Of a DNA stretch of 64,000 nt, positions 52,696 through 62,157 are shown one piece after another. The position numbers and the translations under genes are program-made. Numbering within the stretch: the first letter of the stretch is position 1; each line of letters opens with the position of its first letter. The DNA comes from Chitinophaga nivalis (GTDB lineage: Bacteria; Bacteroidota; Bacteroidia; Chitinophagales; Chitinophagaceae). The stretch covers positions 1,532,301 to 1,596,300 of the forward strand of contig NZ_JAPDNR010000001.1 of assembly GCF_025989125.1 (NCBI RefSeq), in the 5' to 3' direction. The notes beneath the pieces were generated by a model. That model saw only the letters and a list, made by a program, of their open reading frames with translations. It was not told the DNA's origin and searched no databases.

Positions 52696-55600
52696 ATGAA
52701 AAAGTACCATTCCCGTTTATGCTGCCTGGCAGCCTGCCTGCTCTTTTACCTGCCTCTCCGGGCACAAACTGTTACTATAGAAGGAAATATAGCTGGGAAA
52801 GACAAATCTCCGCTGTTAGGGGTAACGGTATCGGTTAAAGGCCGTAACATAGGTACGCAGTCAGATGCTTCCGGGCATTACCGGCTGCAGCTAAAAGATC
52901 CTGGTAATGCCGTATTGCTATTTTCCTTCATCGGGTTTCTGCCAAAGGAAGAACCGATAAACGGTCGTCATATTATTAGTGTAGTGCTGGAAGAAGACCA
53001 GAAAAAACTGGATGAAATTGTAGTGGTGGGATATGGGCAACAGAAGAAAAAAGATGTCACGGGGGCCATCGCCACGATCGGCGCGCAGGCCATCCGCGAT
53101 GTACCGGTAACCAACGTCCAGCAGGCTTTACAGGGACGTACCCCTGGCGTAGAGGTCCTGAGTAACAGCGCCAAACCAGGCGATGAACCTACTGTCAGAA
53201 TCCGGGGAGCCCGATCCTTGTCTGCCAGCAACGATCCGTTGTATGTGGTGGATGGTATTCCTTATTCCGGCAGCTTAAATGATATTGGTACGGGTACTAT
53301 CCAATCCATGGATATCCTGAAAGATGCTTCTGCTACGGCTATTTATGGCTCCAGGGGTGCTAACGGCGTGGTGCTGATCACCACTACCCGCGGTAAAAAC
53401 AGCAAGCCGGTGGTGTCTTACAGCGGCTCTTATGGTTATGTACATGCACTGGGCCAGACAGATATGATGGATGCGGCGCAATTTGCAGAAATGCGCCGGG
53501 AAGCCAACCGCACAGTGGGCAGATATAATGATAGCAAACCCGATTCCTCCGACAGGGCCATCTTTAATCCGGTGGAATATGCCAACCTGAAAAAAGGTAC
53601 CAATACCAACTGGCAGCAATTGTTGTTGTCTTCCGGCTATCAGACCAACCACGCATTGAGTGTGGCCGGCGGTACCGAAAAAACGAAATATGCACTCGGC
53701 ATCGGATATTTTAAAGACCAGGGCGTTCTCAAATTACAAGGCTATGAACGCTATAATGTAAACATCTCGCTCGATCAGCTGATCGGCTCCCGTATCAAGG
53801 TGGGCGCTTCTCTTCTGGGCTCCTACAGTACCCGGCGCGGGGAAACCTATAACGGCGTCGATCAGGCCATTAAAATGGTGCCGTTGGGCGCACCATATGA
53901 TGAAAACGGAAAACTGATCACCTTCCCCAACGATGATAGTAATCAGCCCAACCCGTTGCTGGATTATGTGGATGGGAACCGGGTCGAAAACAGGAACCGC
54001 TTCCGCTTATTCACCAGCTTATACGGAGAAGTGGAAATCATCAGCGGATTGAAATACCGGCTGAATGTGGGCCCCGATATCTCTCAGTATAATTATGGGA
54101 TCTTTCAGGGAAAAAATAATACCAACCTGCTGGTAGGCGGTGGCGATGGTACCGCTTCCAAAACCAGCGGTCAAACCATTGCCTATACCATCGAAAATGT
54201 GCTCACCTACAATAAGACCATCCACCAGCGGCATAACATCGGCTTTACCGGTTTATACAGCGTACAACGCCAGCGGGGCGACAGTTCCACGGCGGCGGTA
54301 AGGGGCGTACTGGTAGAAAATCAGGAATACTATAACCTGGGCCATGCCCAGAATGTAACCGGTGTAGGCAGCAGCCTGGGAACCTGGACGATCCTGTCTT
54401 ATATGGGACGACTGAACTATGGCTATGATGACCGTTACCTGATCACGCTGACGTTGCGTGCAGATGGTTCCTCCCGTTTTGCACCAGGTAAACAATGGGG
54501 TTATTTCCCTTCGGTAGCCCTGGCCTGGAATATGAAAAATGAACATTGGATGCGGGGCGCCACTTGGCTGGATAACCTGAAACTACGCGCCAGTTATGGC
54601 CGCACGGGTAATACCGGTATCGATCCTTATGTAACCCAGGGACTCCTGGCACGTACCGTTTATTCTTTTGGCGGAAAAGGGGTACTGGGCTATACGCCGC
54701 AAATGATACGCAATCCCAACCTCACCTGGGAAACTACCACCTCTTTTGATGTAGGATTTGATTTCAGCATGTTTAACGGCCGGCTGACAGGTAGTGGAGA
54801 TGTTTATTACCAGAAAACCACCGACCTGCTGATGCCTTATCTGTTGCCCTACAGCAACGGCTTTAACAGCGTATTGCGGAATGTGGGCGCTACCCGCAAC
54901 CTGGGACTGGAAGCCGGTGTATCCGGTATTATCGTGGATAATCCGAAAGGGTTTACCTGGAGTACCGACCTTAATTTCTTCCTGAACCGCTCGCAGATAC
55001 TGGAACTCATGGATAACAAACAGGCGGATGTGGGAAATGCCTGGTTTGTAGGACAACCCACCTATGTCTATTACGACTATAAAAAAATCGGCATCTGGCA
55101 GATGGATGAAGCTAAAGCAGCAGCAGGCTATAAGCTGAAGCCCGGAGAAATAAAGCTGGAAGATGTAAACAACGATGGTAAAATAGATGGCAGCGACCGG
55201 CAGATACTCGGCTCTCCGCAGCCTTCCTGGAGTGCAGGTATGACCCAACGATTCTCCTACAAAGGATTTGAACTGTCGTTGGTGGCCTTTGCCCGGATCG
55301 GTGGTATGATCAAAAGTGATTTCTACCAGAATTATAATTCACTGTCCGGCAGGTTCAACATCCTGAATAACGATTACTTCACGCCGGCCAACCCATCCAA
55401 TGTTATACCCCGTCCGAATGCAAATCAGGAAAGACCCAGCAACTATCAGTCACTCAGTTATTTCGATGGTTCCTTTTTTAAGATCAGGAATATCACGTTA
55501 GCCTACGCCTTGCCTGCACCGGTAGTAAAACGGATGCAGATGCAGGATCTGCGTGTAAACGTAGGCGTGAAACAGCCGTTGATACTGGCGCCTTACCGCC

Positions 55601-55698
55601 AGCAATGGAAAGGTGTGGATCCTGAAGATGTAAATGTAATTGGTATTGACGCACCGGCTACCTGGATGTTACAGGTAGGCGTGAATGCCCGTTTCTGA
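52696..55698 (+). CDS. SusC/RagA TonB-dependent outer-membrane transporter
   Basis: 1000 residues. Signal peptide to about residue 24 (FYLPLRAQ). Carboxypeptidase-D-like domain about 27-110 (VTIEGNIAGKDKSPLLGVTVSVKG), TonB box region KLDEIVVVGYGQQKKKDVTGAIA (about 104-126), plug with ILKDASATAIYGSRGANGVVLITT (about 200-230), barrel to the C-terminal TWMLQVGVNARF. It forms the active uptake complex with the SusD encoded 19 bp downstream. Two LacI-type operators and a divergent DUF1080 gene upstream suggest uptake of a glycoside or oligosaccharide under repressor control. Confidence 0.96.
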   Translation: MKKYHSRLCCLAACLLFYLPLRAQTVTIEGNIAGKDKSPLLGVTVSVKGRNIGTQSDASGHYRLQLKDPGNAVLLFSFIGFLPKEEPINGRHIISVVLEEDQKKLDEIVVVGYGQQKKKDVTGAIATIGAQAIRDVPVTNVQQALQGRTPGVEVLSNSAKPGDEPTVRIRGARSLSASNDPLYVVDGIPYSGSLNDIGTGTIQSMDILKDASATAIYGSRGANGVVLITTTRGKNSKPVVSYSGSYGYVHALGQTDMMDAAQFAEMRREANRTVGRYNDSKPDSSDRAIFNPVEYANLKKGTNTNWQQLLLSSGYQTNHALSVAGGTEKTKYALGIGYFKDQGVLKLQGYERYNVNISLDQLIGSRIKVGASLLGSYSTRRGETYNGVDQAIKMVPLGAPYDENGKLITFPNDDSNQPNPLLDYVDGNRVENRNRFRLFTSLYGEVEIISGLKYRLNVGPDISQYNYGIFQGKNNTNLLVGGGDGTASKTSGQTIAYTIENVLTYNKTIHQRHNIGFTGLYSVQRQRGDSSTAAVRGVLVENQEYYNLGHAQNVTGVGSSLGTWTILSYMGRLNYGYDDRYLITLTLRADGSSRFAPGKQWGYFPSVALAWNMKNEHWMRGATWLDNLKLRASYGRTGNTGIDPYVTQGLLARTVYSFGGKGVLGYTPQMIRNPNLTWETTTSFDVGFDFSMFNGRLTGSGDVYYQKTTDLLMPYLLPYSNGFNSVLRNVGATRNLGLEAGVSGIIVDNPKGFTWSTDLNFFLNRSQILELMDNKQADVGNAWFVGQPTYVYYDYKKIGIWQMDEAKAAAGYKLKPGEIKLEDVNNDGKIDGSDRQILGSPQPSWSAGMTQRFSYKGFELSLVAFARIGGMIKSDFYQNYNSLSGRFNILNNDYFTPANPSNVIPRPNANQERPSNYQSLSYFDGSFFKIRNITLAYALPAPVVKRMQMQDLRVNVGVKQPLILAPYRQQWKGVDPEDVNVIGIDAPATWMLQVGVNARF

Positions 55699-55717
55699 TT
55701 AATTAAAAATACCCGTT

Positions 55718-57340
55718 ATGAAAAAAATATATCTCGGATTACTCCTGCTGGCATTAGCAGGAACCGGTTGTAACAAGATGCTGGAAGAAGATGTGGTGAC
55801 GAATACAACAGATGATTTCTATTATACAAAAAACGGATTCATGACCGCGGTAAATGCCGGTTACACTGGCATGCGCAGCTTCTACAGCACCGAACGGGGC
55901 ATGACATTGACGGTAGTAGGAACAGATACCTATACCAATGGCTCCGATGGTAATTTTAAATTTGCCAACCAATATACCTCCCAGCTGGACAGCCGCTATG
56001 ATCATATCCGTGAGCTGTGGAACGGGCTGTATCAGGCGATCAACAACTGTAATGTAGCCATCGACCGGGCCGACCAGGTGAAAGAGCTGGATGCCGTGTC
56101 TAAAAGATCCGGTGTGGCGGAGTCCCGGTTTAACCGGGCACATTACCATTTTCTGCTGATGCAGTTATTTGGTTCCATACCCTTACGGCTACACGAAAAC
56201 AAGGAAATTTTAACAACGGCACAGCGGGATAGTACCGGTACGGTATATGATGCCATTATCACCGACCTGAAAGCAGCCGCACAGGAATTGCCGGCCTCCC
56301 AGAATGACTGGGGCCGCGCTACCCGGCCGGCAGCAGAACACCTGCTGGCCAGGGTATATCTGACCCGGGCTTCGTCGCCGGATGCAAAGCCGGAAGACTA
56401 TGCCGATGCTGCCAGGTATGCCGATATGGTGATCCGTAACTATGGTTTTAAACTGCTGGATGATCCCGGCCAGGTATGGGCACAGGGCAATGAAAGAAAC
56501 ACAGAAACCATTTTTGCCGCCCAGTATACCACCGATCCGCTGTATGCATCGCCGGATAACAATGCCTGCCGGTTTTTCCTGATGCAGTACGATGTACTGG
56601 ATGGTATGCAGCGCGACCTGGCCAACGGTACGCCCTGGAAACGTTTCCGTCCTACAAAATTTCTGTTGGATACTTTGTACAAAGACCGGGTGCATGATGT
56701 CCGCTATGAAAAGTTTTTCACGACAGTATGGTTTGTGAACAAAGCCATCACCAAACCGAGGGTCATGAATATCGGTGATACTTCCGTATGGATGCCGGGA
56801 TATGCCGTTGCACCGGAAGTAGTAGCGGGCAAAAATTATCTGCTGGTACCGCCGGCAGACTATACCGAAAAACTCTACCCTTCCCTGAATAAATTCCAGG
56901 ACGCCCTCCGGCCGGACAACCAGGCCTCCGGTGTACGGCCCTTTATTGCTTTCCGATTGGCAGAAACCTACCTGATTGCTGCGGAGGCCCGGATGATGAC
57001 CGGCGATAGAACCGGTGCGGCCGACATGATCAATAAGGTGCGGCTGCGCGCGGCGCGGCCGGGAAAAACACCGGAAGAAACGGCGGCCAACGAAGCGGCT
57101 ATGAGAGCGATGGCAGGAGATCTCAATATTGATTTTATCCTGGATGAAAGAGGCCGGGAGCTGATCGGGGAACAACTGGCCTGGTTTGACCTGAAACGTA
57201 CCGGTAAACTGCTGGAACGGGTACGTAAACACAATCCGCAGGCAGCGGCGAATATAGAACCTAAACACCTGTTGCGGCCTATCCCCCAGGATCAGATAGA
57301 CCGTTCTTCCAATATTTTCCGGCAAAATCCCGGATATTAA
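55718..57340 (+). CDS. SusD/RagB surface glycan-binding lipoprotein
   Basis: 540 residues. Lipoprotein signal ends LAGTGC (Cys18). FNRAHYHFLLMQLFGSIPLRL, RATRPAAEHLLARVYLTRASS, FIAFRLAETYLIAAEARMMTGDRTGAADMINKVRLRAA and LDERGRELIGEQLAWFDLKRTGKL are the SusD TPR-like and ligand-side blocks; RPIPQDQID closes the protein. It caps the SusC transporter encoded immediately before. Confidence 0.96.
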   Translation: MKKIYLGLLLLALAGTGCNKMLEEDVVTNTTDDFYYTKNGFMTAVNAGYTGMRSFYSTERGMTLTVVGTDTYTNGSDGNFKFANQYTSQLDSRYDHIRELWNGLYQAINNCNVAIDRADQVKELDAVSKRSGVAESRFNRAHYHFLLMQLFGSIPLRLHENKEILTTAQRDSTGTVYDAIITDLKAAAQELPASQNDWGRATRPAAEHLLARVYLTRASSPDAKPEDYADAARYADMVIRNYGFKLLDDPGQVWAQGNERNTETIFAAQYTTDPLYASPDNNACRFFLMQYDVLDGMQRDLANGTPWKRFRPTKFLLDTLYKDRVHDVRYEKFFTTVWFVNKAITKPRVMNIGDTSVWMPGYAVAPEVVAGKNYLLVPPADYTEKLYPSLNKFQDALRPDNQASGVRPFIAFRLAETYLIAAEARMMTGDRTGAADMINKVRLRAARPGKTPEETAANEAAMRAMAGDLNIDFILDERGRELIGEQLAWFDLKRTGKLLERVRKHNPQAAANIEPKHLLRPIPQDQIDRSSNIFRQNPGY

Positions 57341-57490
57341 ACACATCAGGACTACGAGCTGGTGCCAGCCCGGCAAAACGTATTGATTGTTAGAAAAATG
57401 CGCTTTGCCGGGAGCTGCAGTATCCTGCTTCGTAATAGTTATTTCATTATCTTCATGGGGCTTTTTTTAAAACCCTAAACTATTCGCCTT

Positions 57491-58072
57491 ATGGCACAGA
57501 AAAAGATTCTTTTATTGACAGGAGACTATGCGGAAGATTACGAAACAATGGTTCCTTTCCAGATGCTGCAAATGATTGGTCATGATGTGCATGCAGTATG
57601 TCCCGATAAGGCAGCCGGCGATAAAATCAAAACAGCTATCCATGATTTTGAGGGTGATCAGACCTACAGCGAAAAACCCGGACATGGTTTTGTATTGAAC
57701 GCCACTTACAACGATATCTCAGCAGCCGACTATGACGGCCTGGTGATTGCCGGTGGCCGTGCGCCGGAATACCTGCGGTTGAATAAAAATGTGCTGGAGC
57801 TGGTGAAACACTTTTTTGTGGAAGATAAACCGGTAGCAGCTGTTTGTCATGGTATCCAGATCCTGACAGCCGCGGATGTGGTACGAGGTAAAAAACTGAC
57901 TGCCTATCCGGCCGTGGCGCCGGAAGTAACGGCAGCTGGTGGTACCTATTTACCGGTAAATGTATATGAAGCTGTGGTAGATGGAAAGCTGGTAACTGCG
58001 CCAGCATGGCCGGCACATCCGCAGTGGATTGCGGCATTTCTGCAGGTACTGGGTACAACTATTACGCTATAA
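57491..58072 (+). CDS. DJ-1/PfpI-family protein
   Basis: 193 residues. KKILLLTGDYAEDYETMVPFQMLQMIGHDV opens the DJ-1/PfpI fold (conserved Glu in the elbow region, EDYE). The nucleophile elbow is AAVCHGIQIL with Cys and the following His. The family includes deglycases/glyoxalases, proteases and chaperones; the tight AVCHG form is typical of the PfpI/YhbO-like group. Cytoplasmic. It stands alone. Confidence 0.92.
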   Translation: MAQKKILLLTGDYAEDYETMVPFQMLQMIGHDVHAVCPDKAAGDKIKTAIHDFEGDQTYSEKPGHGFVLNATYNDISAADYDGLVIAGGRAPEYLRLNKNVLELVKHFFVEDKPVAAVCHGIQILTAADVVRGKKLTAYPAVAPEVTAAGGTYLPVNVYEAVVDGKLVTAPAWPAHPQWIAAFLQVLGTTITL

Positions 58073-58163
58073 TTTAAATACATCTGTATTTAATTGATTA
58101 ATAATCATATATAGAAAGTTTAAATTATCTTTCTACGGATTTTCTAATTATAGTGTCATTGCT

Positions 58164-58171
58164 TACCTTTG
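58164..58171 (+). promoter_or_regulatory. -7 box of atpG
   Basis: TACCTTTG matches TAnnTTTG, 68 bp upstream of the atpG ATG. A TTTTCT stretch near 58139-58144 may serve as the -33 element. Confidence 0.5.
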
Positions 58172-58239
58172 CAGCCAAATTCAGGAGGGTATCCCTGAGT
58201 TGGTATTGATCATTTGTAATTCGTAATTGATTTTCATAT

Positions 58240-59130
58240 ATGTCCGGACAGCTTAAAGAAGTTCGTAACCGAATCAAATCTATTCAATCTGGTCAGCAGA
58301 TCACTAAAGCCATGAAGATGGTGAGTGCTGCTAAATTAAGACGTGCACAGGATGCCATTACGCTGATGCGCCCGTATGCAGTTAAACTCCAGGAGATGTT
58401 ACAGAATATTGTTTCCAACAGCGAAGGCAATATCGATACACCGCTGGCAGCACAACGTGCAGTTGAAAAAGTGTTGATCGTGGTCATTACTTCAGACAGA
58501 GGTCTGTGCGGCGCCTTTAACTCTAACCTGATTAAAACGGCTAAACGTGTTATCCGCGAGAAATACGCAGAACAGTTTGCACAAGGCCAGGTAGAAATTA
58601 TGCCGATTGGTAAAAAAGGCTTTGAACACTTTTCCCAGAATGGTGGATATAAAGTGAACGATAAATTCTGGACGATGTTCTCCAACCTCACTTTCGAACA
58701 CGTGAAAGAGGCGGCGGCGGTAGCCCTCAATGGTTTCATTGATGGTAAATACGACGCGGTAGAAATCATCTATAGCGAATTTAAAAACGCAGCTACCCAG
58801 GTTTATGTAGCAGAACAGTTCCTGCCGATTGCCAAAGTGGAAAACCAGGAAGATAAGAGTGGTCTGAAAGCAGACTACATCTTTGAACCGGAAAAGGAAA
58901 CACTGATCGCAGAACTGATGCCTAAAATCCTGAACACCCAGTTCTTCAAAGCTATCCTGGATTCTCATGCTTCTGAGCATGGTGCCCGTATGACAGCGAT
59001 GGATAAGGCTACAGAAAACGCCAGTGAGATACTGCGTTCCCTGAAAATCTCTTACAACCGCGCCCGTCAGGCAGCCATTACCACAGAGCTGACCGAGATC
59101 GTGAGCGGTGCTGCAGCACTGGCTGGTTAA
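58240..59130 (+). CDS. atpG: ATP synthase F1 subunit gamma
   Basis: 296 residues, the usual length. N-terminal coil LKEVRNRIKSIQSGQQITKAMKMVSAAKLRRAQ and C-terminal coil RMTAMDKATENASEILRSLKISYNRARQAAITTELTEIVSGAAAL form the rotor shaft; ITSDRGLCGAFNSNLIK lies in the globular domain. Gamma couples proton flow in Fo to catalysis in the alpha3beta3 ring. The atpA and atpH genes that usually precede it are not here, and it has its own promoter and terminator, so atpG is detached from the main atp operon. Confidence 0.97.
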   Translation: MSGQLKEVRNRIKSIQSGQQITKAMKMVSAAKLRRAQDAITLMRPYAVKLQEMLQNIVSNSEGNIDTPLAAQRAVEKVLIVVITSDRGLCGAFNSNLIKTAKRVIREKYAEQFAQGQVEIMPIGKKGFEHFSQNGGYKVNDKFWTMFSNLTFEHVKEAAAVALNGFIDGKYDAVEIIYSEFKNAATQVYVAEQFLPIAKVENQEDKSGLKADYIFEPEKETLIAELMPKILNTQFFKAILDSHASEHGARMTAMDKATENASEILRSLKISYNRARQAAITTELTEIVSGAAALAG

Positions 59131-59188
59131 GCCTTTCAGCGGTTATTCACACTAAGTCAACAACTGAATTTTTATATTTTCAGATTAG

Positions 59189-59218
59189 GGTCAAAGGCTG
59201 TATTTTCGGCTTTTGACC
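59189..59218 (+). terminator. Intrinsic terminator of atpG
   Basis: An 11-bp stem (59189-59199 with 59208-59218, two G-U pairs) is followed by TTTTTT. Confidence 0.88.
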
Positions 59219-59247
59219 TTTTTTGTAATCCGCACTCCTGTTAACGT

Positions 59248-60429
59248 ATGGAAATATCACAGATCATTCCGCATGTGGAAGCATTGATTTTTGCGGCCGA
59301 CCGCCCACTGCCACTGCTGGAAATAGTGGAACTGTTGAACAATGCATTGGCTTTCCTGGAAGACCGTACGACACTCGATCAGGTGGAAGCGGCCATGGAG
59401 GCTATCCGGGAGAAATACAGCTCCGAGTTTTACGCCTTCGAGGTACGCAGCAGCGGCGGAGGATATCAATTCCTCACCAAAAAAGAGTACTACCAGACAG
59501 TGGCCCAGCTGAACGGCGATAAATTCCTGAAAAGGTTGTCTACCGCAGCACTGGAAACACTGGCTATCATCGCTTACCGGCAGCCTATCTCCAAGGGCGA
59601 AATTGAATATATCCGCGGTGTAAGTACGGACTACTCTATTCAGAAACTACTGGAAAAAGAACTGATTGTGATTACCGGCCGTAGTGAAGACTTGCCCGGA
59701 AAACCTTTGCTGTATGCTGTTTCCCGTAGCTTCATGGATTATTTCGGCATCAGTTCTGCCGCAGATCTGCCTAAACTGAAAGAATTGTTTGACGAGGAAA
59801 TGGTACAACCTACCCTCATCAATGACGATACAGCTACCCTGGGCCGTGGTGAACACAGTGGCGGTACGCCGGTTACAGAAAACCAGCATGCTATGATGGT
59901 ATCTGAAGACGGCGAACTGCTGGACCCCGATCATCAGCTGGATGAGGTAATAGCCGATGCAGCTACGCCTCCTGCCTCGGAAGATGCGGATGCAGAACCG
60001 GATGATGAAATCGTGCTGCCGGAAGAGACACCGGAGGAAATACCGGAAGCCAGTGTATCCGAAGAAGAAGAGGAAATCATTGCGGAGGAAGAAGAGATAG
60101 ATGAACCAGTGGAAGCGGAGATAAAAGATGAGGAGACGGCAGCGGAAGAGGGAAATGAAGAAGTGGATAATATAGTAGCAGCGGAAGAAGAGAGCGAGGA
60201 AGCAGAGGACGAGGAGGACGAGGAGGATGATCAGGATGAGGAGGGTGACGAAGAAGATGGAGAGGAAGATGACGACGATGATGACGATGATGATGATGAC
60301 GATGATGATGATGATGATGACGAGGAAGATGAGGAAGATGAGGATCTGGAAGAAGAAGATGATGATGTAGATGATGATCAGGATAGTGATGACCCGGAAA
60401 ACAACGAAGAAGACAAAAACAATAAATAA
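59248..60429 (+). CDS. scpB: SMC-ScpAB complex subunit ScpB with long acidic tail
   Basis: 393 residues. Residues 1-190 are a normal ScpB: two winged helices with LSTAALETLAIIAYRQPISKGEIEYIRGVSTDYSIQKLLEKELIVITGRSEDLPGKPLLYAVSRSFMDYFGI. It dimerises and links ScpA to the SMC chromosome-condensing ATPase. From about residue 230 to the end the protein is almost all Asp/Glu, including 18 consecutive Asp codons. Typical ScpB is about 200 residues, so the tail nearly doubles it. The tail's role is unknown; it could tune DNA affinity or act as an entropic spacer. Confidence 0.93.
   Translation: MEISQIIPHVEALIFAADRPLPLLEIVELLNNALAFLEDRTTLDQVEAAMEAIREKYSSEFYAFEVRSSGGGYQFLTKKEYYQTVAQLNGDKFLKRLSTAALETLAIIAYRQPISKGEIEYIRGVSTDYSIQKLLEKELIVITGRSEDLPGKPLLYAVSRSFMDYFGISSAADLPKLKELFDEEMVQPTLINDDTATLGRGEHSGGTPVTENQHAMMVSEDGELLDPDHQLDEVIADAATPPASEDADAEPDDEIVLPEETPEEIPEASVSEEEEEIIAEEEEIDEPVEAEIKDEETAAEEGNEEVDNIVAAEEESEEAEDEEDEEDDQDEEGDEEDGEEDDDDDDDDDDDDDDDDDDEEDEEDEDLEEEDDDVDDDQDSDDPENNEEDKNNK
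60268..60321 (+). repeat. GAT/GAC trinucleotide repeat (18 Asp codons)
   Basis: Eighteen consecutive gat or gac codons inside scpB. Mixed GAT and GAC reduce but do not remove the chance of slippage; unit changes of three keep the frame. Confidence 0.9.
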
Positions 60430-60433
60430 ACAA

Positions 60434-60455
60434 AGGGCCGGTGCACACCGGCCCT
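60434..60455. terminator. Bidirectional terminator between scpB and PNP gene
   Basis: agggccgg (60434-60441)/ccggccct (60448-60455) with a tgcaca loop and a following TCTCTTTTA lies between the convergent scpB and purine phosphorylase genes. Confidence 0.8.
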
Positions 60456-60475
60456 TCTCTTTTATATTTCAGCGA

Positions 60476-61297
60476 CTATAATGCCGCAATCACCTGTGCA
60501 AACACGCTACTCAGCAGTTTATCTGCCGTACCGGCTACCGCTATAATTTCTTCAATGGAAACCGGGTGCAGGTTGTCCGGATCACATTCATCGGTTACGA
60601 CCGATACAGCCGCGCAGGGAAGCTGTAACTGGTTGGCTACAATTACTTCCGGAACAGTACTCATACCTACCAGATCAGCACCTATCATACGCAGGAAACG
60701 GTATTCCGCCCTGGTTTCCAGGTTCGGCCCCATCACGGATACGTATACACCGCTTTGTAGCGGAGCGCCCAGTGCGGTAGCAGCGGCCTGTAATTTTTGT
60801 CCCAGTACCGGATCATAAGGACGGCTCATATCCGGGAAACGAGGGCCAAAAGCGGGTGAATTAAGGCCACGCAGCGGATTCTCCGGCTGCATATTGATGT
60901 GGTCATCCAATAACACCAGACTACCCTTTTTGTAGGCAGGATTCATGCCGCCGGCAGCATTACTCAGCAACAGCTGTTCAATACCCAGTGCCTTCATGAC
61001 CCGTACCGGAAAAGTGATTTGCTGCATGGTATACCCTTCATAATAATGAAACCGGCCCTGCATCGCTATTACCGGCGTAGTGCCGATATGCCCGAGAATC
61101 AGATGCCCTTTGTGCGATTCTACCGTGGATTCCGGAAAATGCGGGATCTGCTGATAAGGAATACTGTGCGCGATGGTAATATGTTTAACCAGTTCTCCCA
61201 GACCAGTGCCCAATACGACGCCTACACGGGGTTGTGCAAAGGAAAAGGATTGCAGGTAAGCCGTGGCAGCTGCTATTTGTTCAAGTAATAAGTCCAT
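60476..61297 (-). CDS. Purine nucleoside phosphorylase (trimeric PNP/MTAP family)
   Basis: 273 residues from the ATG at 61297 (MDLLLEQIAAATAYLQS). Phosphate loop VGVVLGTGLGELV; base/sugar site blocks LLSNAAGGMNP and VMGPNLETRAEYRFLRMIGADLVGMSTVPEVIVA. Trimeric PNPs cleave purine nucleosides with phosphate in purine salvage. The residue corresponding to human PNP Asn243 appears to be Asp here (SVVTDECDP instead of ITNK), the residue type seen in MTAP enzymes that take 6-aminopurines. So the substrate range may include adenosine or methylthioadenosine as well as guanosine/inosine. Confidence 0.92.
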   Translation of the reverse strand: MDLLLEQIAAATAYLQSFSFAQPRVGVVLGTGLGELVKHITIAHSIPYQQIPHFPESTVESHKGHLILGHIGTTPVIAMQGRFHYYEGYTMQQITFPVRVMKALGIEQLLLSNAAGGMNPAYKKGSLVLLDDHINMQPENPLRGLNSPAFGPRFPDMSRPYDPVLGQKLQAAATALGAPLQSGVYVSVMGPNLETRAEYRFLRMIGADLVGMSTVPEVIVANQLQLPCAAVSVVTDECDPDNLHPVSIEEIIAVAGTADKLLSSVFAQVIAAL

Positions 61298-61325
61298 GTA
61301 TGAATGAATTTGCCGCAAATTAATT

Positions 61326-62114
61326 TTAATTCCCCTTGCGTGCAATCAGATAGAATAAGGGAGGGAAATATCTTTTGCACCACAGCAGTATCTTTTCTTC
61401 CCGTGCAATCAGCACCAGTTTTTTCCGTTGCTGCATGGCTTTCAGGATACGTCGGGCACAGGTGGTTACCGGCATGCCTTTGGCCTGGTGAGGGTCCATT
61501 TTACCATAAGGTTCGCCATTGGCGGTAACGGCCGCATAGGTAATCGGGGTATGAATACGCCCGGGGCATACCAGCGTGGTATACAAATGGGGAATCGGTT
61601 GTTCGGTTTGCAGGGTTTCAAAGTAACCCTGGAGGGCATGTTTGGCGGCATTATAGCCGGATCGCCACGGATAACCCATCAGGCCAGCCATACTGCTGAT
61701 CACAATGACCTGACCGCCTCCCTGTTCCCGGAAGTGGGGCAGCAGGGCTTTGGTGAGCATTACCGGGCCAAAGAAGTTCACTTCCATCAGCTGACGCACG
61801 GCGTTTACGGTGGTATCTATCAGTTTGGAACGTTGGGTAACGCCGGCATTGTTGACCAGTACATCTATCTTCCCAAAAAACTGTAGTGCTTTTGTTACCC
61901 CTGCCTGTATCTGCGTTTCGTCTGTAACGTCCATCGGCAGTATTTCGCAGTAGGGTGTCAGCAACAGACATTCATTGCGTACGGCTTCCAGGGCGGGTTG
62001 CCTGCGTGCTGCCAGAATAAGCCGGGCTTGTTGCCGGGCCAGTAAAAGCGCCAGCTCGTGGCCGATGCCGGAGCTGGCGCCTGTAATGAGTATAACTTTG
62101 TCTTTATAGGTCAT
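61326..62114 (-). CDS. SDR-family oxidoreductase (DHRS7-like)
   Basis: 262 residues from the ATG at 62114 (MTYKDKVILITGASSGIGHE). NAD(P)-binding TGASSGIG, LVNNAGVTQRSKL, Ser in VIVISSMAGLMGYP and YNAAKHALQGYFETLQTE (YxxxK pair); the C-terminal region reads CARRILKAMQQRKKLVLIAREEKILLWCKRYFPPLFYLIARKG. This long basic/hydrophobic C-terminus is the 'DHRS7B-like' pattern and suggests membrane association. It lies upstream of the PNP gene on the same strand, separated by 28 bp, so they may be co-transcribed. Substrate unknown. Confidence 0.92.
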   Translation of the reverse strand: MTYKDKVILITGASSGIGHELALLLARQQARLILAARRQPALEAVRNECLLLTPYCEILPMDVTDETQIQAGVTKALQFFGKIDVLVNNAGVTQRSKLIDTTVNAVRQLMEVNFFGPVMLTKALLPHFREQGGGQVIVISSMAGLMGYPWRSGYNAAKHALQGYFETLQTEQPIPHLYTTLVCPGRIHTPITYAAVTANGEPYGKMDPHQAKGMPVTTCARRILKAMQQRKKLVLIAREEKILLWCKRYFPPLFYLIARKGN

Positions 62115-62157
62115 CCCGGTGATCAATTAAAGACATGAATGTAGGCTTTTAATGTTA

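Noticed and set aside
56210..57376. 388-codon frame antisense to the second susD
   Set aside because: The sense strand encodes a complete SusD protein; the antisense translation resembles nothing known.
60268..60321. Possible CRISPR-like or microsatellite array
   Set aside because: It is an in-frame Asp codon run without spacers, so it was recorded as a simple repeat instead.
60077..60448. His/Leu/Pro-rich antisense frame opposite the acidic tail of scpB
   Set aside because: It is the mirror of the GAT/GAC and GAA/GAG codon run; no independent gene signals.
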